NCBI RefSeq assembly: GCF_013155335.1
Contig: NZ_JABJQZ010000004.1
Span: 434,001 to 498,000, forward strand
Direction: 5' to 3'
Source of the DNA: Nocardioides sp. zg-1230
GTDB lineage: Bacteria; Actinomycetota; Actinomycetes; Propionibacteriales; Nocardioidaceae
Length of the DNA: 64,000 nt
Shown here: positions 1-7,564 of the stretch, piece after piece
How the letters are laid out: each line of letters begins with the position of its first letter
Position numbering within the stretch: position 1 is the stretch's first letter
The notes under the pieces: model-generated
Databases searched by the model: none
What the model was told of the DNA's origin: nothing
Seen by the model: only the letters and a program-made list of their open reading frames with translations
Translations under genes and position numbers: made by a program

Positions 1-13
1 AACACGTGTTCGA
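1..13. promoter_or_regulatory. LexA/SOS box, left edge cut off by the window
   Basis: The first 13 bases read AAC-ACGT-GTTCGA. This is the right-hand part of the actinobacterial LexA site TCGAAC-N4-GTTCGA, and the visible core AACACGTGTT is a perfect palindrome. The missing TCG would lie just outside the window. It sits about 80 bases before a run of genes that ends in dnaE2, a classic SOS-induced polymerase. The motif is seen; SOS control is inferred. Confidence 0.6.
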
Positions 14-93
14 TGCGATCCGGGTGGCGGTGACCTCGACCCCCACCGTCACCCGGGTCGGCCCCGGGGTCGACGACTGTGCGAGGAGGCGCG

Positions 94-402
94 ATGAGGC
101 AGTACGACGACCCCGTCGAGGTGCGGCGAGGCGAGGCGCAGGACCCCGACCAGTTCCTGTGGCGGGGCCGGTTGTGGAAGGTGCGTGCCGTGGTCGCGCA
201 CTGGGTGGAGACGGGCCCGTGGTGGCAGGGCGACTCCGGTGCGGTCGCCGACCTCGTCGCCGAGCGCGAGCTGTGGCGGGTGGAGGCCGGCCGGGGCATG
301 CCCGGAGGACGGCAGGCGAGCGACCCGTCGTCCTACGGCGTCTTCGACCTCTCCTTCGACTGGACCGACGGGCGCTGGCAGCTCGTCGGGTGCCTGGACT
401 GA
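94..402 (+). CDS. DUF6504 family protein
   Basis: Small soluble protein of 102 residues with a central segment rich in Trp (LWRVEAG, WVETGPWW) and a C-terminal FDWTDGRWQLVGCLD-like strand. I recognise it as the DUF6504 family, which accompanies translesion polymerase genes in actinobacteria. Its biochemical role is not known to me. The ATG at 94 is chosen because a good ribosome site (GAGGAGG, 83-89) lies just upstream; an in-frame GTG at 79 lacks one. It is followed after 11 bases by the HEPN gene and then dnaE2, so it is probably cotranscribed with them from a promoter carrying the SOS box at the window edge. Confidence 0.75.
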   Translation: MRQYDDPVEVRRGEAQDPDQFLWRGRLWKVRAVVAHWVETGPWWQGDSGAVADLVAERELWRVEAGRGMPGGRQASDPSSYGVFDLSFDWTDGRWQLVGCLD

Positions 403-413
403 GGGGCATGGTC

Positions 414-854
414 ATGACCTCACCCAGCTCCCGTCGAGGGCCCGTGCCCGTCCCCGGACCGCACCTGCTGCCGGCCAGCGCCCACTCCTACCTCGCGCGC
501 TCGGCGACCTCGTTGCGCGACGCGATCACCGCCCGTGACGTGCCGACCCGCTACGCCTGTGCCCACGTGGCCGCCCTCTGCGCGGCCGCCGCGCTGCTCG
601 CGGCCCGGGCCCGACCGGCGCCGCGGGGTCGCCGGCAGAAGAACGCCTGGGTGCTCCTCGCCGAGGTGGCTCCCGAGCTGTCGGAGTGGGCGAGCTTCTT
701 CGCCGCCGGGGCCGCCAAGCGCGCGGCCGCCGAGGCCGGGTCGACGAGGGCCGTGACCGAGCGGGAGGCCGACGACCTCGTGCGCGACGCGGACCGCTTC
801 CTGGCCGTGGTCGAGCAGGCGCTCGGCCTGGTCCCGCACGCCAGCGTCGCCTGA
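414..854 (+). CDS. SAV_6107-type HEPN domain protein
   Basis: All-helical protein of 146 residues that resembles the SAV_6107 HEPN family. Residues R46 and H51 form an R-x4-H motif (RYACAH), the arrangement used for catalysis in HEPN ribonucleases, within a predicted helix. A second conserved stretch, WVLLAEVAPELSEWA, follows near residue 80. Some HEPN proteins are toxins or RNases and others are only scaffolds, so the activity is open. The ATG at 414 is preferred because GAGGGG at 401-406 is 7 bases upstream; an ATG at 408 is too close to it. dnaE2 begins 8 bases after the stop, which suggests cotranscription and a link to the DNA damage response. Confidence 0.72.
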   Translation: MTSPSSRRGPVPVPGPHLLPASAHSYLARSATSLRDAITARDVPTRYACAHVAALCAAAALLAARARPAPRGRRQKNAWVLLAEVAPELSEWASFFAAGAAKRAAAEAGSTRAVTEREADDLVRDADRFLAVVEQALGLVPHASVA

Positions 855-862
855 GGGGCTGG

Positions 863-3800
863 GTGCAGGTGTCGCCCGACCCGTTCGTCCACCTCCACGT
901 CGCCTCCGGGTTCTCCCTGCGATACGGCGCCTCCCACCCCGACGCCCTCGTCGAGCGGGCGGCCGAGCACGGCATGGACACGCTGGCCCTCACCGACCGT
1001 GACGGCACCTACGGTGCGGTGAAGTTCGTGCGCGCCGCTCGCCGCGCCGGCGTCCGACCGGTGCTCGGCGTCGACCTCGCGGTCGCCCCGACCATGGGTG
1101 CGGCTGCGGGCGGGAGGATGGGCGGGAGCATCGCGGGGCCCGCGCCACGTCGTCGTACGCCGGTGCGGGGCGGGGTCGCCCGCGACGTGTCGGTGCAGCT
1201 GGGCGGCAGCGCACGCGTCACCTTCCTCGCCCTCGGCAGGTCCGGGTGGGCGGCGCTGTGCCGGATGGTGTCCGCGGTCCACCTGTCCGGCGAGCGCGGG
1301 CGTCCGGTCGGCACGCTCGACCTGCTGGCGCCGCACCTCGCCGGCGGTGACGTGCTGGTGCTGCTCGGACCGTCCTCCGAGCTCGGGGCCGTCGCGACCC
1401 GGCGGCGCGACGACCTGGCTCCGGTCGCGCTCGCGCCGTGGCTCGAGGTGGTGCCGCGACACCACCTCGTCGTCGAGCTGGTGTCCCACCGGCTCGGCGG
1501 TCGCGGGGGCGACTGGGGCCCGGGGACCTCGGCGCACGCTGCCCGCTTGACCGGCCTCGCCCGTCGCGCCGGCCTGACCACCGTTCTCACCAACGCGGTC
1601 CGCTACGCCGACCGCCTCGACGCGCCGACCGTCGACGTCCTCGATGCCGCCAGGCGCCTGGTGCCGCTCGGCTCGGCCGGGCTCCGCGACGTCGGCCCGG
1701 ACGGCGCTCGCGGCAACGCCGAGGGGTTCCTCAAGTCCGGCAAGCAGATGCACGAGGTGGCCGACGAGATCTGCCGGCTCGCCGGGCTGGGCGACAGCGA
1801 GCGGGAGGCGAGGCGGCTGCTCGCGCGCACGAGGACGGTGGCCGACCGGTGCGCCCTCGACCCCCGCGCCGACCTGGGCATCGGCGAGGTGCACTTCCCC
1901 GAGCTCGACCTGGCCGACGCGTCCTCCCACCGCACCGCCGACGCGGTGCTGCGGGCCCGGTGCGAGGCGGCGATCGGCTGGCGGTACGGCACGGGCCCGA
2001 TGATGCGGGTCTGGAAGCGGCTCGACGACGAGCTCGAGACCATCCGCACCCTGGGCTACGCGTCCTACTTCCTCACCGTGGCTGACGTCACCGACCTGAT
2101 CGGCGACATGGGCATCCGTCGTGCCGCGCGGGGGTCCGGCGCCGGCAGCATCGTCAACTACCTGCTCGGCATCTCGGGGGTCGACCCGATCCGCCACGGT
2201 CTGTTGATGGAGCGGTTCCTCTCGCCGCTGCGCGCGTCGCTGCCCGACATCGACGTCGACGTGGAGTCGGCGCGGCGCGAGGAGGTCTACCGCGCGATCC
2301 TCGACCGCTTCGGCGGCGAGCGGTGCGTCACCGTCTCGATGATGGACACCTACCGCGTCCGCCACGCCGTCCGTGATGTCGGCGCCGCCCTCGGCATGCC
2401 GCCGGGCGAGGTCGACGCGATCGCCAAGGCGTTCCCCCACGTGCGGGCGCGCGATGCCCGCTCCGCGCTGCGCGACCTGCCCGAGCTGCGGGCCAGCGGG
2501 CTCGGCGACGGCGGGCTCGACCGGTTCTTCGGCCTGGTCGAGCGGCTCGACGGGCTGCCCCGGCACATCGCGATGCATCCCTGCGGCGTGCTGCTGTCCG
2601 ACCTGACCCTGCTCGACCGCACACCCGTCGAGGCATCCCACGCAGGCTTTCCGATGAGCCAGTTCGACAAGGACGACGTCGAGGAGCTCGGCCTGCTCAA
2701 GCTCGACGTGCTCGGCATCAGGATGCAGTCCGCGATGGCCCACGCCATCGCGGAGGTGCGTCGCGTCGACGGGGTGCAGGTCGACCTCGACGACGAGGCC
2801 CAGGTGCCCTTCGACGACGCCACGACCTACGACCTCATCAGCAGCGCCCGGACGCTGGGCGTCTTCCAGATCGAGTCGCCGGGCCAGCGTGAGCTCGTCG
2901 GCAAGTCCGGCATCGAGACCTTCGACGACATCATCACCGACATCTCCCTCTTCCGTCCCGGACCGGTCAAGAGCGACATGATCACCCCCTACCTCGAGGC
3001 CAAGCACGGGTGGCGTGACGTCCACTACCTCCACGACGACCTGCGCCCGATCCTCGAGGGCACCCGCGGCGTCGTCGTCTTCCACGAGCAGGTGATCGAG
3101 ATGATCGCCCGGTTCGGTGGCGTCTCCTACGCCGAGGCCGACGAGAAGCGCCGTGCCGTCGGGAGCCGCGACGCGATGGCGGCCACCCGGGCGTGGTTCT
3201 TCCCACGCGCGCTGGCCCAGGGCTACGAGCCTCTGCTGGTGAAGCGCATCTGGGCGGTGCTGGAGGCCTTCGCCTCCTTCGGGTTCTGCAAGGCCCATGC
3301 CGCCGCGTTCGCGCTGCCGACCTACCAGTCGGCCTGGCTCAAGGCCCACTGGCCGGCGCACTTCCTTGCCGGGGTCCTGACCCACGACCCGGGCATGTAC
3401 CCCAAGCGCCTCATCCTCGACGACGCCCGCCAGGTCGGGGTCGGCGTGCGCGGGCTCGACGTCAACGCCAGCGCGTCGACCTACGTCGTCGAACCTGTCG
3501 ACCCTTCCGGGTACTCGATCCGGCTCTCGCTGTCCGACGTCAAGGGGATCAGCGCGGCGGAGGTCGCCCGCATCGTCGAGGCACGCCAGGGGGGCCGCTA
3601 CGCGTCGCTGTCCGACTTCTTCCACCGCGCCCGGGTCTCGCGACCGACGCTGGAGCGGTTGGTGCTGGCCGGTGGTTTCGACGACGTCTACGGCATCTCG
3701 ACCGGGGAGCAGGCGGTGGACCGGCGCGGCCGGGTGACGCGACGCGACCTGCTGCTGCAGGTCGCCGAGCTCGACCTGCACGCCCGCCTGCTCGACCGGG

Positions 3801-4759
3801 CCTCGCGGGCGCGTGGTCGCGGGCAGGCCAGCCGGAACGCCACCCCGCCGGCGCTCGCCGCCGCGACCGAAGCGGCGGCCCGCAACAGCACCGACCCCGC
3901 GGTGCGGGCCGGGTCGGCGTCGACGGAGCGGCACGCGCTGGCCGACGCCGGCGTCTGGGCCCGCGCCTCCGCGCAGTCGCGCGCCGCGCGGCCGGTCGTC
4001 GACGCCGAGTCGGTTCAGCTCACACTCGCGCTGGGAGACGAACCGGGGCGACCGGGGGAGCGACCGACCGGCCTGCCGGAGATGACCAGGCTCGAGCGGA
4101 TGCGCGCCGAGCTGGAGATCCTCGGCCTCGACGTGAGCCAGCACGCGATCACCCCCTACGCCTCGCTCCTCGAGGCACTCGAGGTGACCCGCAGCCGTGA
4201 CCTGCTGCGTCGGCGCAGTCGCGCCGAGCTGCTCGTGGCCGGGGTGAAGGTCGCGACCCAGACGCCGCCGATCAGGTCCGGGCGGCGGGTCGTGTTCCTG
4301 ACGCTCGACGACGGCACCGGCCCGGTCGACGCGACGTTCTTCGACGACGCCCAGGGCCCCTACGCCGCGACCGTGTTCTCGTCCTGGCTGCTCCTGGTGC
4401 GCGGCGAGCTCCGGCGTACCGGTCGCCGGGGCGTCTCCCTGCGCGCGACCGGAGCCTGGGAGCTGCCCGGGTTGCACGCCCTCTGGCAGGGTGCCCGCAC
4501 CACCGACGAGGCCCTCGAGCGGGTGCGCGCCGAGCTCTCGCGGCGGCCCGAGCCGGACGCGACGGGACCGGACGAGCCCTCGACGAGGCGCGTCCTCGTC
4601 CACTCCAGCGGCTTCCGGCTCTCGCCCTACGCCGACGTCGACCCCGCCGGCGACTCGCCCCGCGACGTCGGCCGCAAGCTCGCGACCGACCCGACCCACC
4701 CGACCGACCGACCGCCGTCCCGTGCCCTGTGGCACCGCAGCCCCGGGAGCCCGGGATGA
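863..4759 (+). CDS. dnaE2: error-prone DNA polymerase III alpha subunit DnaE2
   Basis: C-family polymerase that in actinobacteria performs mutagenic translesion synthesis with ImuA/ImuB after DNA damage. The N-terminal PHP domain starts with HLH (H10, H12). The polymerase active site shows PDIDVD at residues 461-466. Helix-hairpin-helix segments follow, and an OB fold (VAGVKVATQTPP) lies near residue 1127. The C-terminus has the LWHRSPGSPG ending that I associate with this family. At 1298 residues it is longer than common DnaE2 proteins (about 1050-1150), partly because of an Ala/Arg-rich linker near residues 955-1075. GTG 863 is taken as start (GTG 869 is also possible), with GAGGGG at 853-858. 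imuA and imuB are not in the window. Confidence 0.93.
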   Translation: MQVSPDPFVHLHVASGFSLRYGASHPDALVERAAEHGMDTLALTDRDGTYGAVKFVRAARRAGVRPVLGVDLAVAPTMGAAAGGRMGGSIAGPAPRRRTPVRGGVARDVSVQLGGSARVTFLALGRSGWAALCRMVSAVHLSGERGRPVGTLDLLAPHLAGGDVLVLLGPSSELGAVATRRRDDLAPVALAPWLEVVPRHHLVVELVSHRLGGRGGDWGPGTSAHAARLTGLARRAGLTTVLTNAVRYADRLDAPTVDVLDAARRLVPLGSAGLRDVGPDGARGNAEGFLKSGKQMHEVADEICRLAGLGDSEREARRLLARTRTVADRCALDPRADLGIGEVHFPELDLADASSHRTADAVLRARCEAAIGWRYGTGPMMRVWKRLDDELETIRTLGYASYFLTVADVTDLIGDMGIRRAARGSGAGSIVNYLLGISGVDPIRHGLLMERFLSPLRASLPDIDVDVESARREEVYRAILDRFGGERCVTVSMMDTYRVRHAVRDVGAALGMPPGEVDAIAKAFPHVRARDARSALRDLPELRASGLGDGGLDRFFGLVERLDGLPRHIAMHPCGVLLSDLTLLDRTPVEASHAGFPMSQFDKDDVEELGLLKLDVLGIRMQSAMAHAIAEVRRVDGVQVDLDDEAQVPFDDATTYDLISSARTLGVFQIESPGQRELVGKSGIETFDDIITDISLFRPGPVKSDMITPYLEAKHGWRDVHYLHDDLRPILEGTRGVVVFHEQVIEMIARFGGVSYAEADEKRRAVGSRDAMAATRAWFFPRALAQGYEPLLVKRIWAVLEAFASFGFCKAHAAAFALPTYQSAWLKAHWPAHFLAGVLTHDPGMYPKRLILDDARQVGVGVRGLDVNASASTYVVEPVDPSGYSIRLSLSDVKGISAAEVARIVEARQGGRYASLSDFFHRARVSRPTLERLVLAGGFDDVYGISTGEQAVDRRGRVTRRDLLLQVAELDLHARLLDRASRARGRGQASRNATPPALAAATEAAARNSTDPAVRAGSASTERHALADAGVWARASAQSRAARPVVDAESVQLTLALGDEPGRPGERPTGLPEMTRLERMRAELEILGLDVSQHAITPYASLLEALEVTRSRDLLRRRSRAELLVAGVKVATQTPPIRSGRRVVFLTLDDGTGPVDATFFDDAQGPYAATVFSSWLLLVRGELRRTGRRGVSLRATGAWELPGLHALWQGARTTDEALERVRAELSRRPEPDATGPDEPSTRRVLVHSSGFRLSPYADVDPAGDSPRDVGRKLATDPTHPTDRPPSRALWHRSPGSPG

Positions 4760-4822
4760 ACGCCGCCACCGCACCGACCCTCCACGCCCGCGGCTCGACG
4801 AGGACGCCGGCCGACGAGCCAC

Positions 4823-4828
4823 TAGGGT
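4823..4828 (+). promoter_or_regulatory. -10 element TAGGGT, leaderless promoter of the methyltransferase gene
   Basis: TAGGGT is followed by 7 bases and then the ATG at 4836, so transcription would start at or next to the start codon. No ribosome site is visible before this ATG. Confidence 0.55.
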
Positions 4829-4835
4829 GGCGCCC

Positions 4836-5609
4836 ATGGCCCAGCCGACCGCGAGCTCCTCTGCCAGCGAGCGACGCCAGTCCGTCCGCACCGGCGTGGC
4901 TTGGGACGGCGTGCGCCGCCTCCTCGACGCAGCAGCCGCCGACGGTCACCAGGCCCGCATCGTCGACATCGGCGGCGGCACCGGCGGCTTCGCCGTCCCG
5001 CTGGCCGAGCTCGGACACACCGTGCAGGTCATCGACCCGAGCCCCGACGCCCTCGCCTCGCTCGACCGGCGTGCTCGTGAGCGCGGCGTCGCCGACCGCG
5101 TCACCGGCCAGCAGGGCGACCTGTCCGACCTGTCCGACCTGGTCGACGAGGCCGACCTCGTCCTCTGCCACGGCGTGCTCGAGATGGTCGAGGACCCCGC
5201 CGCGTCCCTCGCCTCGATCGCCGGCGTGCTGCGTCCCGGCGGACACCTCAGCCTGCTCGTGGCCCAGCGACATGCTGCCGTGGTGGCGCGAGCCATGGCC
5301 GGTCACTTCCAGGCCGCGCGCGAGCTGCTCGACGACGTACCCCACCGACCGGAAGGCGGCTCGCCCGGTCCGGCCGGGCGCAGCGGCCGTCGCTTCACCC
5401 ACGACGAGATCGTCGACCTCCTCGTCGGGGCCGGCCTCAGCCCCGAGTCGGTCCACGCCGTCCGCGTCTTCGCCGACCTCGTCCCGGGCAGCCTCCTCGA
5501 CCTCGAGCCGGGCGCGACCGCGGCGCTGGTCGAGCTCGAGAAGGCCGTGGCCACGCGCCCGGAGTACCTCCCCCTCGCTGCCCAGCTCCACGTCGTCGCG
5601 CGCCGCTGA
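4836..5609 (+). CDS. class I SAM-dependent methyltransferase
   Basis: Soluble 257-residue protein with a Rossmann methyltransferase core. Motif I is VDIGGGTGGFA near residues 43-53. An acidic residue ending strand 2 follows (VIDPSP), then a CHGVLEMVEDP segment matching the post-II region and VLRPGGHLSLL matching motif III. The pattern is that of small-molecule or tRNA-type methyltransferases (Methyltransf_11), and several actinobacterial relatives resemble CmoA/UbiG-like enzymes. The substrate cannot be read from the sequence. The ATG at 4836 has a leaderless promoter signature. dinB follows after 24 bases, so the two may share a transcript. Confidence 0.8.
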   Translation: MAQPTASSSASERRQSVRTGVAWDGVRRLLDAAAADGHQARIVDIGGGTGGFAVPLAELGHTVQVIDPSPDALASLDRRARERGVADRVTGQQGDLSDLSDLVDEADLVLCHGVLEMVEDPAASLASIAGVLRPGGHLSLLVAQRHAAVVARAMAGHFQAARELLDDVPHRPEGGSPGPAGRSGRRFTHDEIVDLLVGAGLSPESVHAVRVFADLVPGSLLDLEPGATAALVELEKAVATRPEYLPLAAQLHVVARR

Positions 5610-5633
5610 CCGTCGCCCCCGCGGGGGTCGGCG

Positions 5634-6803
5634 ATGACCGACACCCCGTTGCTGCACGTCGACATGGACGCGTTCTACGCCTCCGTCGCGCTCCGGGAGC
5701 GCCCCGACCTGGTCGACCAGCCCGTCGTGGTGGGCGGGAGCGGACGCGGTGTCGTGCTGGCCGCCAACTACGTCGCCCGCCGCTACGGCATCAGGTCGGC
5801 CCTCCCGATGACCCGAGCCCGGCGGCTGTGCCCGCACGTCGTGGTGCTCGCGCCCGACTACTCCACGTTCACGAGCGTCTCGGCGTCGGTGATGGAGACG
5901 TTCCGCGACGTCACCCCGGTGGTGGAGGCGATGTCGCTCGACGAGGCGTTCCTCGACGTGCGGGGCGCCACGCGGCGACTCGGCACCCCCGGCGAGATCG
6001 CCGAGCGGCTCCGGGCGACCATCCACGACGAGCAGGGCATCACGTGCTCCGTCGGCGTCGCCGCGTCGGTGTCGGTCGCCAAGGTCGCGAGCAGGCGGGC
6101 CAAGCCCGACGGCGTGGTCGTGGTGCCCCCGTCCGAGGTCACCTCCTTCCTGCACCCGCTCGACGTCGGCGAGCTCTACGGCGTGGGGGAGAAGACGCAG
6201 GTACTCCTGCACCGCTTCGGCCTGCTCACCGTGGGCGACGTCGCCCACACCCCGCTGCAGACCCTCCAGCGAGCCCTCGGCGACCACCTCGGTCGTCACC
6301 TCCACCACCTCGCGTGGGGCACCGACCGACGCGACCTCTCGCCGACCGCCGGCCCGCACGAACCGGAGCGGTCGATGGGAGCCGACGAGACCTTCGCGCG
6401 TGACACCGACGACCGCGACGTCATCGTCCGCGAGCTGCTGCGGCTCTCCGCCCGGGTCACCGGGCGCATGCGGGCGGCCGGGGTGGCCGGGCGCACCCTC
6501 ACCCTGAAGGTCCGCTTCGCCGACTTCACCACGATCACCCGCTCGCGCACGATGCCCGAGGCCACCGACGTGACCGTCGAGGTGCACCGCGCGGTGACCC
6601 ACCTCTACGACGCCCTGGGGCTGCAACGCGCGCGCGTGCGGCTGGTCGGCGTACGGGTGGAGGGGCTGGTGCCGCGAGCGACGGTGCACCGCCAGCTCGT
6701 GCTGGGGGAGCCCACGCACGGGTGGGCCGAGGCCGACCGTGCGGTGGACCGCGCGACGCGACGGTTCGGGGCCGCGGCCGTGCGACCGGCGAGCCTCGTG
6801 TGA
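5634..6803 (+). CDS. dinB: DNA polymerase IV (Y-family)
   Basis: Y-family translesion polymerase of 389 residues. The catalytic acidic residues are visible as LHVDMDAFYASV (D10) and SLDEAFLDV (D103, E104). The palm and fingers region has AANYVARRYGIRSAMP-like sequence, and the little finger domain covers about residues 240-350. A C-terminal QLVLGE stretch resembles a degenerate beta-clamp binding motif. It lies near dnaE2 but has its own upstream neighbour, the methyltransferase, and no SOS box is visible before it. Expected function is extension past damaged or misaligned bases in the cytoplasm. Confidence 0.93.
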   Translation: MTDTPLLHVDMDAFYASVALRERPDLVDQPVVVGGSGRGVVLAANYVARRYGIRSALPMTRARRLCPHVVVLAPDYSTFTSVSASVMETFRDVTPVVEAMSLDEAFLDVRGATRRLGTPGEIAERLRATIHDEQGITCSVGVAASVSVAKVASRRAKPDGVVVVPPSEVTSFLHPLDVGELYGVGEKTQVLLHRFGLLTVGDVAHTPLQTLQRALGDHLGRHLHHLAWGTDRRDLSPTAGPHEPERSMGADETFARDTDDRDVIVRELLRLSARVTGRMRAAGVAGRTLTLKVRFADFTTITRSRTMPEATDVTVEVHRAVTHLYDALGLQRARVRLVGVRVEGLVPRATVHRQLVLGEPTHGWAEADRAVDRATRRFGAAAVRPASLV

Positions 6804-6867
6804 CGAACAGCCCCTGCGTCGGGGTGGAATTTTCCGGGGACGCCTACCGTAGGTGGGGGCGGGTGCC

Positions 6868-6873
6868 TAGACT
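6868..6873 (+). promoter_or_regulatory. -10 element TAGACT for the DUF3040 gene
   Basis: TAGACT lies 24 bases before the GTG start, with an AGGAGG ribosome site at 6887-6892 between them. The stretch before it (GGAATTTTCC, about 6827-6836) is locally AT-rich compared with the surroundings, as expected for a promoter. Confidence 0.45.
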
Positions 6874-6897
6874 TGCACCAGAAGGTGAGGAGGAACC

Positions 6898-7335
6898 GTG
6901 GAGCTCTCCGAGGAAGAACTGCGAATGCTCGAGCAGATGGAGCGCGCCCTCGTCGAAGAAGACCCCAAGCTCGCCTCCACGCTTCGCGGCACGTCGTTCC
7001 AGCGCGCCGCGCGTCGCCGGATGATCCTGGGCGGGGCGATCCTCCTCGTCGGCATCGGTCTCCTGATCGTCGCCGTGCTCCTCGACCTCACCGCCGTGCT
7101 CCAGACGATCGTCGGTGTCCTCGGCTTCGTGGTCATGCTCGTCGGCGCGATCCTGGCCCTCACGTCGGCGCGCAGCCCGGGTCACGCGACGCCCAAGGTG
7201 CGTGCCTCCGGCCGCACCGGGTTCGGTGTCGTCGACGGCGGCCGGCCGCACCGGCCTCGCCGGCAGCGCTCCGGCAGCCCGTTCATGGAGCGCATGGAGG
7301 AGCGGTGGCGCCGCCGCCGCGAACGCGGCTTCTGA
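6898..7335 (+). CDS. DUF3040 family membrane protein
   Basis: 145 residues. The N-terminus LSEEELRMLEQMERAL is the hallmark of the DUF3040 family: an amphipathic acidic helix followed by two close transmembrane helices (about residues 42-60 and 66-86). The C-terminal tail is basic, rich in Arg and cytoplasmic by the positive-inside rule. The family is confined to actinobacteria and often sits near the mraZ/dcw region or pol IV, as here. Its function is unknown. The GTG start is supported by AGGAGG at 6887-6892. A hairpin at 7371-7392 probably ends the transcript. Confidence 0.85.
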   Translation: MELSEEELRMLEQMERALVEEDPKLASTLRGTSFQRAARRRMILGGAILLVGIGLLIVAVLLDLTAVLQTIVGVLGFVVMLVGAILALTSARSPGHATPKVRASGRTGFGVVDGGRPHRPRRQRSGSPFMERMEERWRRRRERGF

Positions 7336-7370
7336 CCGCAACTCCTGTCGCACCCCTGATCGCACCCCAC

Positions 7371-7392
7371 CGCCCGGTCCTCGGACCGGGCG
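7371..7392. terminator. GC-rich hairpin after the DUF3040 gene
   Basis: A perfect 10-base inverted repeat, CGCCCGGTCC / GGACCGGGCG, with a 2-base centre lies 35 bases after the DUF3040 stop, between convergent genes. There is no T-tract, which is usual for actinobacterial terminators. Confidence 0.6.
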
Positions 7393-7416
7393 TTCGTGCG
7401 TGTGCACTCCGCGCCA

Positions 7417-7544
7417 CAACCCCACCGACCGGGCACTTCGCCGCGCCCCAACCCCACCGACCGGGCACGTCCTCGCGGTCGCGCGGACGCCTTGCGCGAG
7501 GAAGTGCCCGCTCTGCCCGTCCCAGCGCGAGGAAGTGCCCGCTC
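7417..7544. repeat. four-unit repeat, two copies in each orientation
   Basis: Two identical 20-base direct copies occupy 7417-7436 and 7449-7468 (core ACCGACCGGGCAC). Two identical 20-base copies of a related unit in the opposite direction occupy 7494-7513 and 7525-7544 (core GAGGAAGTGCCCG). CGGGCACTTC in the first copy and GAAGTGCCCG in the second pair are reverse complements. The pitch is 31-32 bases in each pair. The whole can fold as a long hairpin between the convergent DUF3040 and transglutaminase genes. It resembles REP/BIME-type elements; it is not a CRISPR array because orientations are mixed and spacers are only about 12 bases. Confidence 0.65.
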
Positions 7545-7564
7545 GGCCCGTCGCCCGTCGGCCG

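Noticed and set aside
2..97. Possible 3' end of an upstream gene whose TGA overlaps the DUF6504 ATG (ATGA)
   Set aside because: Third-position GC of that frame is only about 60 percent and the sequence resembles no known C-terminus. The SOS-box-like start argues for a promoter region instead.
551..4891. A very long open frame on the minus strand opposite dnaE2, and similar ones opposite murE, ftsI, dnaE and murD
   Set aside because: In GC-rich coding DNA the antisense frames lack stops. The predicted products are low-complexity (Arg/Gly/Val/Asp-rich) with no known motifs, while the plus strand encodes complete enzymes.
7417..7544. CRISPR array
   Set aside because: Only four units, in mixed orientation, with about 12-base gaps and no cas genes.
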